From Methanomicrobiales archaeon (GTDB taxonomy: Archaea > Halobacteriota > Methanomicrobia > Methanomicrobiales > Methanoculleaceae): DNA of 14,438 nt. The stretch spans positions 1-14,438 of the forward strand of contig JAAZIF010000039.1 in NCBI GenBank assembly GCA_012510335.1, in the 5' to 3' direction. The position numbers and the translations under genes were made by a program. The notes under the pieces were generated by a model. It saw only the letters and a list, made by a program, of their open reading frames with translations, ran no database searches and was not told the origin of the DNA. This document shows, piece after piece, positions 1-6,186 of the stretch (its first letter is position 1; every line of letters begins with the position of its first letter).

Positions 1-244
1 ATAACTGCTCCCTTGAGAACTCCTCCGCCTTATCCAGGGGAATCGCGTATACCTGCGACATGATCGGCCCGCAGATCTCTGCCATCCCCTCGATGGTGAT
101 ATTAGGTGCGGTGAAGGCGCCGGCCTGGTAGCAGTGGGTGCAGTATTCATCTGAGAGCGTGCCGTCTGCTTCCGTCCCGAAATCGCCCTCCGAGCTCATC
201 GGCATCCCGCAGCTCTGGCATGTCTGTGCAACTCCTGACTTCAT
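1..244 (-). CDS. Zinc-ribbon domain protein, 3' end cut by the window edge
   Basis: The first 81 codons are visible; the gene continues past the left edge. The protein starts MKSGVAQTCQSCGMPM and carries two Cys pairs (C9/C12 and C35/C38, in CQSC and YCTHC) separated by a stretch with GTEADG and LSDEYC. This matches the small putative zinc-ribbon family (Pfam Zn_ribbon_2 type), usually about 80-100 aa, often annotated as hypothetical or as a transcriptional-regulator-like protein. The Cys pairs should bind one zinc ion; no enzymatic role is evident. The ATG at 242-244 is supported by a GGAGGAG ribosome-binding site 3-4 bases upstream. It is transcribed alone from its own promoter in the 170-bp gap to the right. 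The family assignment is by motif memory; the function is unknown. Confidence 0.8.
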   Translation of the reverse strand, partial: MKSGVAQTCQSCGMPMSSEGDFGTEADGTLSDEYCTHCYQAGAFTAPNITIEGMAEICGPIMSQVYAIPLDKAEEFSREQL

Positions 245-294
245 GATCTCCTCCAGGTGATTGAACACCCTAAATAAGCGAGCGGGCTGCCCCC

Positions 295-301
295 GGATAA
301 A
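295..301 (-). promoter_or_regulatory. Probable TATA box for the zinc-ribbon gene
   Basis: On the minus strand the sequence GCGAATCTTTATCC gives a BRE-like purine stretch followed by TTTATCC, centred near 298. A start about 27 bases on (near 271) would leave a 26-base leader that contains the GGAGGAG ribosome-binding site. A second AT-rich patch (TTATTTAG, near 275) is too close to the start codon to leave that site in the leader. Confidence 0.4.
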
Positions 302-400
302 GATTCGCAAAAGATCTCCAGGACAGGGCAACCCTCTCCGGCGCCTGCTTCCCCATACAACCACACCAGTGATGGCGACCTGCGCCATTACCCGCACGAT

Positions 401-417
401 CGGGTGAAAATAACCCG
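401..417 (-). terminator. Hairpin directly after the stop of the 149-aa gene
   Basis: On the minus strand CGGGT and ACCCG form a 5-bp stem around a T-rich loop (TATTTTC), starting on the base after the stop codon. A T-rich stretch just past a stop codon is where archaeal transcription often ends. It would close the Lrp / membrane protein / 149-aa transcript. Confidence 0.35.
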
Positions 418-867
418 CTACTCCTGCGCCGGGAACCGGATCGCCATCCTGCCGCCGGCGCCGGGTTCAAGGGCAGCGTCCTGCTGGAGCGCCCGGGCGT
501 AACTGGCGAGGTAGGGTACCGCCACCCGCTCATCTGCGAAGACCTCCCTGAATGCCGATTCGTCACCGAGAAGGATGATCGTTATGCCCTCCCCGGCGAC
601 CTCTCTCGACTCACAGGGGATCCCCCACATCAGGAGGAGCCCCTCCATAAGGGTCGGGGCGTTGAGCCCCTTCTCACTGCGGGCTAGAAGCGCTGCCCCA
701 TCCTCCTCCCCGAGCCTTCCGGCTATCAAAGCGATCTGCGCCACCAGGGTCGGGGGGGCATCTCTCAGGAGTTCCCGCACCAGGGGGCCAGCGACATCCT
801 GCCGCCGCAGGGATCGGGCGGCCTTTATAAGTTGCCAGTCCCGGGCAAATGAGGTACCGATCCGCAT
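418..867 (-). CDS. Unrecognised 149-aa protein, last gene of the Lrp operon
   Basis: I do not recognise this family. The protein (MRIGTSFARDWQLIKAARSL...) is soluble, with no signal peptide or membrane segment. Residues 9-75 look helical, with a run of Leu/Ala-rich amphipathic segments, followed by a mixed region with a hydrophobic strand (GITIILLG) near residue 95. There is a single Cys and no obvious catalytic or metal motif. Its ATG lies one base after the stop of the membrane-protein gene (GGGTGAGATG), and the GAGGGTGAG ribosome-binding site lies inside that gene's end, so translation is probably coupled. A hairpin follows the stop codon. That it belongs with the Lrp regulator and the membrane protein is inferred from spacing only. 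Confidence 0.75.
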   Translation of the reverse strand: MRIGTSFARDWQLIKAARSLRRQDVAGPLVRELLRDAPPTLVAQIALIAGRLGEEDGAALLARSEKGLNAPTLMEGLLLMWGIPCESREVAGEGITIILLGDESAFREVFADERVAVPYLASYARALQQDAALEPGAGGRMAIRFPAQE

Positions 868-868
868 C

Positions 869-1156
869 TCACCCTCTCATGACCCCATAGGCCATCACAC
901 AGAGGCCGAGTATCACCATGATGCGGGAGAAGACCGCCGACCAGAGGATGATGAGCCCATCAGGCATGAAGATGCTCACGAGATCCGCAAACGTGATCCC
1001 CACAACCAGTGTGAAAAGCCCATATATAAAGATGAGCAGCGTCTGCTGCCTGACAATCCGGTAACCGTTGAAGATGATTGCGATGAGAAGCGCTCCTGTA
1101 AGAACCGTCACAACCGCAAGCATCTGTTGCATGATCTCAACCTGCATTGGCACCAC
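869..1156 (-). CDS. Small integral membrane protein with three predicted helices
   Basis: The 95-aa protein has three hydrophobic segments at about residues 9-29, 38-60 and 68-91, with a short basic loop (GYRIVRQQ) after the first, and almost no soluble part. In outline it resembles small three-helix proteins that sit beside winged-helix or Lrp-type regulators in haloarchaea (DUF7521-like), but the match is by shape only. The start is uncertain: a GTG directly follows the Lrp stop codon (TAG GTG), with AGGAG nine bases upstream, while an ATG at 1145-1147 has AGGTGG five bases upstream and would give 92 aa. Either way it is coupled to the Lrp gene. It may be a membrane partner of the regulator or of the 149-aa protein; the function is unknown. 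Confidence 0.75.
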   Translation of the reverse strand: MVPMQVEIMQQMLAVVTVLTGALLIAIIFNGYRIVRQQTLLIFIYGLFTLVVGITFADLVSIFMPDGLIILWSAVFSRIMVILGLCVMAYGVMRG

Positions 1157-1588
1157 CTAATTCTGCTCCTTGATCTTTCGCACCGATATGATCGTCTGGA
1201 TATCCTTCACGCCCGGAAGGCTTGATAGAGGTATAAGCACGCTCTGCTTCAGCTCAGTGATGTTCTGCACCCGCACCTTGGCGAAGAAATCTCCCGGTTC
1301 AAGCACCTCGTAGACCTCGAGGATAGCGGGGAGGCCCCGCATAAACTCCTCAACCTCTACCTTATCATCAGGGAGAACCCTGATATTCAGAAAAACGACC
1401 AGGGTATGCTCAAAACACCTCTGGCTTACGACAATCGTGAACCGCTCAATTATACCGGCTTTCTTCAGCTTCTCGATCCGTTTGAAGACCGTCGACGGTG
1501 CAACGCCCACAATCGAGCCGAGAGCTGCCATAGACATCCTTCCGTCCCTCTGCAGTTCCTGGAGTATCGCGTCGTCGATCTCATCCAT
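1157..1588 (-). CDS. Lrp/AsnC-family transcriptional regulator
   Basis: The 143-aa protein has the standard Lrp/AsnC layout. Residues 1-55 are a winged helix-turn-helix (opening MDEIDDAILQELQRDGRMSM, then GVAPSTVFKRIEKLKKAGII). Residues 62-140 are the RAM ligand-binding and oligomerisation domain, with alternating strands and the final SLPGVKDIQTIISVRKIKE segment. Such proteins form dimers to octamers that bind DNA and usually sense amino acids or other small metabolites. The effector here cannot be read from the sequence. It is the first gene of a three-gene unit and has no ribosome-binding site before its ATG; an AT-rich element 23-32 bases upstream suggests a leaderless or nearly leaderless transcript. 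Many Lrp proteins regulate their own promoter. Family assignment is firm, target genes unknown. Confidence 0.93.
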   Translation of the reverse strand: MDEIDDAILQELQRDGRMSMAALGSIVGVAPSTVFKRIEKLKKAGIIERFTIVVSQRCFEHTLVVFLNIRVLPDDKVEVEEFMRGLPAILEVYEVLEPGDFFAKVRVQNITELKQSVLIPLSSLPGVKDIQTIISVRKIKEQN

Positions 1589-1610
1589 CTATACAATACT
1601 TACAGGTTGC

Positions 1611-1643
1611 AGTTTATTAAAATTCCGTATTTGCTTTTAAACC
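1611..1643 (-). promoter_or_regulatory. Promoter region of the Lrp gene, two candidate TATA boxes
   Basis: The minus strand holds GGTTTAAAAGC (1633-1643) and TTTTAATAAAC (about 1612-1622). The nearer box would start transcription close to 1590-1593, two to five bases before the ATG, giving an essentially leaderless mRNA. This fits the absence of a ribosome-binding site. The farther box would give a leader of about 24 bases. The rest of the 199-bp gap shows nothing I can name. Confidence 0.45.
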
Positions 1644-1787
1644 AGAAAATAAATATTTCTGATTTCTGCCATCTTCCAATGGAATGCCCTGATTTCGCCG
1701 GTCTAAAGCGAGGTGATGCGGGCATAAAGATCTCCAGGTGGGGATGGAAATAATGGCCAGGTGTTGAGGGATTGATGAAATATCCTT

Positions 1788-2573
1788 TCAGTGCCGGCGG
1801 ATGTTCAACCCACCGGGATTGACGATCCAGAGCGTCCCGGGATCCCCCGTCGCCTGCCCGATAGCCGTATCGATGAACTCCCGGGCTGCGGCAAACGCCC
1901 CCCGCGCATCCATCCCCCGGGCAAGGTATGCGGTGAGCGCCGCTGAGAGGCAGCACCCAGACCCATGCACCGGGTAGGGATAGCGCCTCCCCGAGATCTC
2001 CGCCACCCCATCACAGTCGACCAGGATGTCGACCACCGTATCGCCGGCGAGGTGGCCCCCCTTCACCACCACCGTCCCGGCACCGAGATCGAGGATCCGC
2101 CGGCCGGCCTCGGCCATATCGTCAGGGGTTCTCACCTGCATACCGCTGAGCACCTCGGCCTCAGGGATGTTCGGTGTGACGATCTCTGCCCGGGGGATGA
2201 GGAGTTCTACGAGATCCTGGACGGCATCCTCATCGAGCAGCCGGTGGCCCGACGTCGATATCATCACCGGATCGATCACGAGCGCCGCCCCGCGAGGCAG
2301 CGCCTCAGCGACGGCACGGACGGTTGCGGCACACCCGAGCATCCCGGTCTTCCATGCCCCGATAGCGAACTCGTCGGCGACCGTCTCGATCTGGGTCCGA
2401 ACCGCCCCGGAGGGGAGCATCCAGACTCCCCGCACCTCGCGGGTGTTCTGCGCCGTGACCGCGGTTATTACCGTCAACCCGAAGACCTCAAGCGCTGTAA
2501 ACGTCTTTAAGTCTGCCTGGATGCCTGCCCCTCCCCCGGAGTCAGAACCGGCGATGGAACAGGCAGAGACCAT
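1788..2573 (-). CDS. thiD: Hydroxymethylpyrimidine/phosphomethylpyrimidine kinase ThiD
   Basis: ThiD phosphorylates HMP and HMP-phosphate in the cytoplasm to give HMP-diphosphate for thiamine synthesis or salvage. The protein has the ribokinase-like fold markers in order: [14 protein letters not shown] (about residues 8-21, substrate site), DPVM (101-104), TPN (133-135), KGGH (171-174) and HGSGC (203-207), where the Cys region forms the anion hole and active-site loop (HGTGC in most members). Length is normal for a stand-alone ThiD; some archaea fuse it to ThiN, which is not seen here. I prefer the ATG at 2571-2573 (261 aa) because AGGTG lies five bases upstream and the N-terminus then fits the family. 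GTG at 2591 or ATG at 2588 would add five or six residues. It is divergent from the AIR-synthase-like gene. Confidence 0.93.
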   Translation of the reverse strand: MVSACSIAGSDSGGGAGIQADLKTFTALEVFGLTVITAVTAQNTREVRGVWMLPSGAVRTQIETVADEFAIGAWKTGMLGCAATVRAVAEALPRGAALVIDPVMISTSGHRLLDEDAVQDLVELLIPRAEIVTPNIPEAEVLSGMQVRTPDDMAEAGRRILDLGAGTVVVKGGHLAGDTVVDILVDCDGVAEISGRRYPYPVHGSGCCLSAALTAYLARGMDARGAFAAAREFIDTAIGQATGDPGTLWIVNPGGLNIRRH

Positions 2574-2634
2574 CTGCGCACCTGTCATCACCCAACATCT
2601 GGCGCGAATCCGCTTGAACCTTTGCGAGAGAAGA

Positions 2635-2645
2635 CCTTTTATCTG
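2635..2645. promoter_or_regulatory. Shared AT-rich core promoter between thiD and the AIR-synthase-like gene
   Basis: The plus strand reads GAGAAGACCTTTTATCTGG, a purine-rich BRE-like stretch followed by a TATA box centred near 2639. About 27 bases on is 2666, four bases before the plus-strand ATG at 2670, which has no ribosome-binding site. This points to a leaderless or nearly leaderless mRNA. Read on the minus strand the same patch (GATAAAAGG) could serve thiD with a leader of about 40 bases that holds its AGGTG site. It is the only AT-rich patch in the gap. Confidence 0.5.
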
Positions 2646-2669
2646 GTTCTGCGCTGACCACTACACACA

Positions 2670-3998
2670 ATGGATGTAGAAGAGATCAGCCGCCGGCACC
2701 TCGCCGCCGGCACCCCTGACGACGATATCGTGCGCCTCCTCTCCCGGGATATACTCACGATCAAGCGCGGCCGCATAACCCAGGCATACGCCGAAAAGTT
2801 CGCAAGAGCGGTCCTTCTTGAGGCGAAGAACTCGACCGGGCTTGCCGGCGACCTCTTCACCTTCGAGCCCTCGGGGTCGAGCATGGGCGAGTTCGGGGTC
2901 GGATCACGGGGTTCCGGGGACTTCTTCGCCCACCGGCAGCTCGCCCGCATCATAGGAAAGACTGAAGCAGCGGTCGGTGTCGACGAGATGGACGACGCCG
3001 GCGCCGTCTGTGCCGGAGGGGATTACATCATCACCACGGTCGACGGGATGCATTCCCGCCTCTCCGACTTCCCCTTCCTCGCCGGGTTCCACGTCACCCG
3101 CGCAACGCTCAGGGACGTATACGTTATGGGCGCAAAACCCGTCGCCCTCCTCTCAGATATCCACGTCGCCGACGACGGCGATGTCGCTAAGATATTCGAT
3201 TACACAGCGGGTGTCGCCGCCGTCGGTGAGGCCATGGGCGTCCCGCTCGTCACCGGCTCGACTCTCCGCATCGGCGGGGATATGGTGCTCGGCTCCCGGA
3301 TGACGGGCTGCGTCGGCGCCGTCGGCGTCGCCCAACACCTCACCGCCAGGAAAGCGATCCGGCCCGGTGACGTCCTCCTCATGACCGAGGGCGCCGGCGG
3401 CGGGACGATCGCAACCGCCGCGATCTACTCGGGGTTCCCCGATGTCGTCGAGGAGACGATCAACCTCCACTTCCTCAAAGCCTCAGAGGCGCTCCTCGCA
3501 AGTGACATCCTCCCGGAAGTCCACGCCATGACAGACGTCACGAACGGCGGGCTCCGGGGCGACGCCTACGAGATGGCAGAGACCGCTGACTGCCGGATCG
3601 TCATCGAGGAGGACGAGCTCCGCACCCTCGTGCAGCCGAAGGTTCTCTCCATGCTCGATGCCCTCGAGATCGACTACCTCGGTGTCTCCATCGACGCCCT
3701 CCTGGTTGTCGCACCGCCGGAGGTCGCCCCGGAGATCCGGCGGGTCGTCGGGTCGGCCGGCGTCGCCATGAGAGAGATCGGCTACGCCGAGGAGGGAGCG
3801 GCCGAGTCGGTCCTCGTTGTCGACGGCGAGATGCAGGATTTTTCGCCCCGGTTCCGGGAGTCGGCCTACACCCCGGTAAAGAAGATCGTGGACCAGGATA
3901 AAAGGGATTTTGAGGGGATGAAGATCGGGGTCGAGCGGGCGGCGGCAGCCGCGCTTGCGAAGAAGGAGCGGATCCTCTCCCGGCTCCGTTCTTCGTGA
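2670..3998 (+). CDS. AIR-synthase-related protein, archaeal HypE-like group
   Basis: This 442-aa protein belongs to the PurM/SelD/HypE/ThiL superfamily of ATP-binding enzymes. Residues 1-100 are an N-terminal extension. The AIR-synthase N domain follows, with [10 protein letters not shown] (104-113) and [14 protein letters not shown] (153-166). The C domain follows with [14 protein letters not shown] (233-246) and [11 protein letters not shown] (288-298), ending in a charged helix. It resembles the archaeal group annotated as hydrogenase maturation factor or HypE-like (COG1973). It lacks the C-terminal PR(I/V)C cysteine that canonical HypE uses to dehydrate the thiocarboxamide, and it lacks the SelD-type N-terminal Cys/Sec loop. 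The true substrate is therefore unknown. It stands alone on the plus strand. The ATG at 2670 fits a leaderless transcript. Superfamily firm, function open. Confidence 0.88.
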   Translation: MDVEEISRRHLAAGTPDDDIVRLLSRDILTIKRGRITQAYAEKFARAVLLEAKNSTGLAGDLFTFEPSGSSMGEFGVGSRGSGDFFAHRQLARIIGKTEAAVGVDEMDDAGAVCAGGDYIITTVDGMHSRLSDFPFLAGFHVTRATLRDVYVMGAKPVALLSDIHVADDGDVAKIFDYTAGVAAVGEAMGVPLVTGSTLRIGGDMVLGSRMTGCVGAVGVAQHLTARKAIRPGDVLLMTEGAGGGTIATAAIYSGFPDVVEETINLHFLKASEALLASDILPEVHAMTDVTNGGLRGDAYEMAETADCRIVIEEDELRTLVQPKVLSMLDALEIDYLGVSIDALLVVAPPEVAPEIRRVVGSAGVAMREIGYAEEGAAESVLVVDGEMQDFSPRFRESAYTPVKKIVDQDKRDFEGMKIGVERAAAAALAKKERILSRLRSS

Positions 3999-4140
3999 AA
4001 AAAAATCGGGCGTGTTCTCGAACGTAACGGCCTTTGCTGCACCCCGCCCGTGCTCCAGTCTCCTGAAGGGGTATGCCCGGCGCTATCGGGGAGGGCGAGG
4101 ACAGTGCCGTTCCCATAGTGAGTGCTTGTCCTGCCAGAGG

Positions 4141-4146
4141 TTTTTT
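4141..4146 (+). terminator. T6 run, possible end of the AIR-synthase-like transcript
   Basis: The plus strand reads GAGGTTTTTTGGCC about 140 bases after the stop of the plus-strand gene. It is the first oligo-T tract on that strand after the gene. Archaeal termination commonly uses such tracts, but a single T6 is weak evidence. Confidence 0.25.
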
Positions 4147-4393
4147 GGCCACGCTGTCAATCGGAGGCAAATTTCTGTTGCCAGATCCTGGTAAGAGATA
4201 TTGAACAGCAATGCCCGTCACACAGGATCTGATCCGGGAAGGGCTGTCCAGGGTTCTCGCAATAGCCAGGCGGCATGGTGCCAGTCACCCGTGGCGAGCC
4301 GGCACCCCTCCAGGGAACCGATCGCTCCATAATCGATCGGGAAAACTGATACATAAAGACCCTGTACCCTCGATGATCCGGGCGGGATACGCC

Positions 4394-4501
4394 TCACACC
4401 CTTCGCACGACCGTAACCCGGGGTCGGTGGAACATCTCCTGCATCGATGCTCCAATACCCGAAAGATCGATCACGACCGGGCGATCGGAGAGGGGCTCTC
4501 C
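4394..4501 (-). pseudogene. Possible C-terminal remnant of a lost protein gene
   Basis: Between an in-frame TGA and a closing TGA lies a 35-codon open stretch on the minus strand, just past the tRNA-Met 3' end. It contains PVVIDLSGIGASMQEMF and ends RPRVTVVRRV. The pattern strand (PVVIDLS), helix (ASMQEMF), strand (RVTVVRR) looks like the end of an alpha/beta protein. It has no usable start codon or ribosome-binding site and is too short to be a whole domain. I cannot name the parent family. It could be a piece left by deletion or recombination beside the tRNA, or chance. Confidence 0.22.
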
Positions 4502-4515
4502 TCAAAGGAGGACAC

Positions 4516-4520
4516 AAAAA
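4516..4520 (-). terminator. T5 run after the tRNA-Met gene
   Basis: Minus-strand sequence right after the tRNA discriminator base reads TCGTTTTTGTG, placing a T5 tract three bases past the mature 3' end. This is the usual position of a tRNA terminator in archaea. Confidence 0.55.
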
Positions 4521-4523
4521 CGA

Positions 4524-4633
4524 TGCTGCGGGTGGGATCCGAACCCACGACCTCCAGATGTCCCAGGATTGGACGCTCCGTTCTCTCGAAAACCCTATGA
4601 GTCTGGCGCCCTAACCAGCTAGGCCACCGCAGC
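4524..4633 (-). tRNA. tRNA-Met (CAU), elongator type, with a 36-nt intron
   Basis: The 110-nt gene folds as a full cloverleaf once the intron at 4560-4595 is removed (74 nt mature). Acceptor GCTGCGG pairs with CCGCAGC, followed by discriminator A73; CCA is not encoded. The D arm is GCCTAGCTGGTTAGGGC, the anticodon stem CCAGA/TCTGG with loop CTCATAA, the variable loop AGGTC, and the T arm GTGGG-TTCGGAT-CCCAC. The intron sits at the canonical position between nucleotides 37 and 38. A bulge-helix-bulge can be drawn: 5' bulge TA^G, four pairs between CTCA (32-35) and intron TGGG (one of them G-U), and 3' bulge AC^A. A CAU anticodon could also mean tRNA-Ile2 (agmatidine-modified), but the arms fit elongator Met better. 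The splicing endonuclease cuts it and RtcB would join the halves. Confidence 0.93.
4560..4595 (-). other. Archaeal tRNA intron (position 37/38)
   Basis: The 36-nt intron begins GGGTTTTC and ends CCTGGGAC. Inside it GTTTT and GAGAAC segments can pair as a small hairpin with loop CGAG, and the ends GGGTT and AATCC can also pair. It is too short to encode a homing endonuclease. Confidence 0.85.
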
Positions 4634-4666
4634 ACACAAAGTGCAGTATAACAATGATGCTCTGGC

Positions 4667-4673
4667 AAATAAA
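4667..4673 (-). promoter_or_regulatory. TATA box of the tRNA-Met gene
   Basis: The minus strand reads AAGGTTTATTTGCC with the TATA-like core centred near 4670. Transcription would begin near 4643, about ten bases before the mature 5' end, which RNase P would trim. Confidence 0.5.
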
Positions 4674-4688
4674 CCTTATGATTTCCAG

Positions 4689-4693
4689 AAAAA
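4689..4693 (-). terminator. T5 run after pycA
   Basis: The minus strand reads CGCCCTTTTTCTGG 13 bases after the pycA stop codon. It probably ends the pycBA transcript ahead of the tRNA promoter. Confidence 0.4.
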
Positions 4694-4705
4694 GGGCGGA
4701 AGCGG

Positions 4706-6181
4706 TCACTTCATGTTTTTCCTGAGATAGACGTCAACCGCTACAGCGATCGCCGCTACCTCTTTCCCGTACCGGAGCGATGCGGCCAGCGTCTGCATGC
4801 GTGTCCCCTCCTCGTAGAGGTAGCGGCGCAGGCCCCTTGCTATATGCTCCTCCTGCAGGAAGTGCGTATGGGTATCGCCGGCTATGAAGTGCGAGTTCCG
4901 CATGATCGCGTACTGGAGCGGGAGTGTCGTCTTCACGCCTAATATAACATACTCGTAGAGAGCCCGGCGCATCCGGAGGATCGCCTCCTCGCGGTCGACC
5001 CCCCAGGCACAGAGTTTCGATATCATCGAGTCGTAGTGCGCAGGGATGGTGTAGCCCGTATGGATGCCGGAGTCGACCCGTATCCCCGGGCCTCCCGGGG
5101 AGCGGTAGCGGACGATCTTACCCGGATCTGCGGCGAAGTTGTTCAGCGGATCCTCCGCATTGATCCGGCACTCGATCGCGTGACCCCGGATGCTGACATC
5201 CTCCTGGTCCATCGAGAGATCCTCACCGGCGGCGATGGCGATCTGCTTCTTCACGATATCGATCCCCGTTATGAACTCCGTGATGGTATGCTCCACCTGC
5301 AGTCGGGTATTCACCTCCATAAAGTAGTAGTTACCGCTCGCGTAGAGGAACTCCACAGTGCCGGCATTCGTATAATTAGCCGCCTTTGCAGCGGTGATGG
5401 CCGATGAAGTCATCCGCTCCCGGAGATCGGGGGTCATGATCGGGCAGGGCGCCTCCTCGACCAGTTTCTGGTGCCGGCGCTGTATGGAACACTCGCGGTC
5501 GTAGAGGTGGATGATATGCCCTCCTCTGTCAGCAAGAACCTGGATCTCGATATGGCGCGGTTTTGAGAGGTACTTCTCCACGAAGACCGTCGGATCCCCG
5601 AAGGCAGACTCCGCGATCCGCATCCCCTTATCGATCGCCTCCTCGAGCTGATCCTCAGACTCAGCGATATGCATACCTATACCGCCACCGCCCGCGCTCG
5701 CCTTCACGACCACCGGGTAGCCTACATCGGCAGCGACCCTCTCTGCCTCATCGAGGCTGGTGACGCCATCCGGTGTGCCGGGAAGAACCGGCACGCCCGC
5801 TTCACGCATCATCCTCTTCGAGACGACTTTGGAGCCAAGCGCCTCGATAGTCTTCCAGGAAGGCCCGATGAACGTCAGTCCTTCATCCTCGACCAGTCTT
5901 GCAAACTGGCTGTTCTCAGCGAGGAACCCATACCCCGGGTGAATCGCCTCGACCGCAGATTTCCTGGCTATATCGCAGATCCGCTCTTTGTTGAGGTAAC
6001 TCTTTGAGGGGTGTGCCTCACCGACATAGAACGCCTCGTCTGCGTACTTGACGTGGAGCGCGTTCTTGTCCGGATCAGAGTAGATCGCAACCGTATCGAT
6101 ATCCAGCTCCCGGCAGGCGCGCATAACCCGTATGGCAACCTCACCCCGGTTGGCGATCAGGATCTTGTCAAAGTATTTCAT
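4706..6181 (-). CDS. pycA: Pyruvate carboxylase subunit A (biotin carboxylase)
   Basis: PycA uses ATP and bicarbonate to carboxylate the biotin carried by PycB, the first half of pyruvate to oxaloacetate conversion, which feeds the incomplete TCA pathway and aspartate synthesis in methanogens. The 491-aa protein shows the biotin carboxylase N domain (KILIANRGEVAIRVMRA), the ATP-grasp glycine-rich loop (KASAGGGGIGMH, about 160-171), QRRHQKLVEEAP (235-246) and the catalytic MEVNTRLQVEH (288-298). Length is normal for stand-alone archaeal PycA. GTG at 6190 overlaps the pycB stop as GTGA, but the ATG at 6179-6181 gives the usual family N-terminus and has GTGAT four bases upstream, so I chose it. 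It is co-transcribed with pycB. It could be the carboxylase of another biotin enzyme, but the pycB neighbour makes PycA nearly certain. Confidence 0.95.
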   Translation of the reverse strand: MKYFDKILIANRGEVAIRVMRACRELDIDTVAIYSDPDKNALHVKYADEAFYVGEAHPSKSYLNKERICDIARKSAVEAIHPGYGFLAENSQFARLVEDEGLTFIGPSWKTIEALGSKVVSKRMMREAGVPVLPGTPDGVTSLDEAERVAADVGYPVVVKASAGGGGIGMHIAESEDQLEEAIDKGMRIAESAFGDPTVFVEKYLSKPRHIEIQVLADRGGHIIHLYDRECSIQRRHQKLVEEAPCPIMTPDLRERMTSSAITAAKAANYTNAGTVEFLYASGNYYFMEVNTRLQVEHTITEFITGIDIVKKQIAIAAGEDLSMDQEDVSIRGHAIECRINAEDPLNNFAADPGKIVRYRSPGGPGIRVDSGIHTGYTIPAHYDSMISKLCAWGVDREEAILRMRRALYEYVILGVKTTLPLQYAIMRNSHFIAGDTHTHFLQEEHIARGLRRYLYEEGTRMQTLAASLRYGKEVAAIAVAVDVYLRKNMK

Positions 6182-6186
6182 CGATA

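Larger units (their letters stand above)
3999..4523. other. 525-bp stretch without a convincing gene
   Basis: The stretch starts with an A8 run overlapping the stop of the AIR-synthase-like gene, which would be a T8 for minus-strand transcripts. It contains a T6 run (4141-4146), an inverted repeat CCGATCG-N9-CGATCGG (4318-4324 and 4334-4340), several GATCGATC-type palindromes, and two overlapping hairpins next to the tRNA 3' end (4487-4510). Open frames here are short, have no ribosome-binding site and overlap one another on both strands. Two minus-strand ones look slightly protein-like: a 35-codon stretch ending at 4394, and a 56-codon TTG frame (4285-4455) with CxxC pairs (CRRC, CEGC). It may be old intergenic sequence with decayed gene pieces. 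Confidence 0.5.

Noticed and set aside
575..1225. Plus-strand open frame of 216 codons opposite the Lrp unit
   Set aside because: It is antisense to two well-supported minus-strand genes and reads as low-complexity Arg/Ser/His-rich sequence typical of shadow frames in GC-rich DNA.
311..1739. A 13-bp word AAAGATCTCCAGG present in two gaps (about 311-323 and 1727-1739)
   Set aside because: Two copies of a word containing the palindrome AGATCT, with no shared position relative to genes, are weak evidence for a regulatory element.
1589..1787. A thiamine riboswitch next to thiD
   Set aside because: This gap lies downstream of thiD, and neither it nor the 96-bp upstream gap shows TPP riboswitch core motifs such as CUGAGA paired with ACCUGA.
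1965..2679. Long plus-strand frames opposite thiD
   Set aside because: thiD has clear kinase motifs on the minus strand; the opposite frames show no motif and are GC-driven shadows.
4318..4340. CCGATCG-N9-CGATCGG inverted repeat as an operator or att site
   Set aside because: The arms are near-palindromic GATC-rich words common in this region; no gene start or duplicate of the tRNA 3' end supports a function.
4211..4600. Plus-strand open frame of 129 codons running through the tRNA-Met region
   Set aside because: It reads antisense through the tRNA (the MLRVGSEPTTSRCP pattern is a familiar artefact of tRNA antisense translation) and has no family features.
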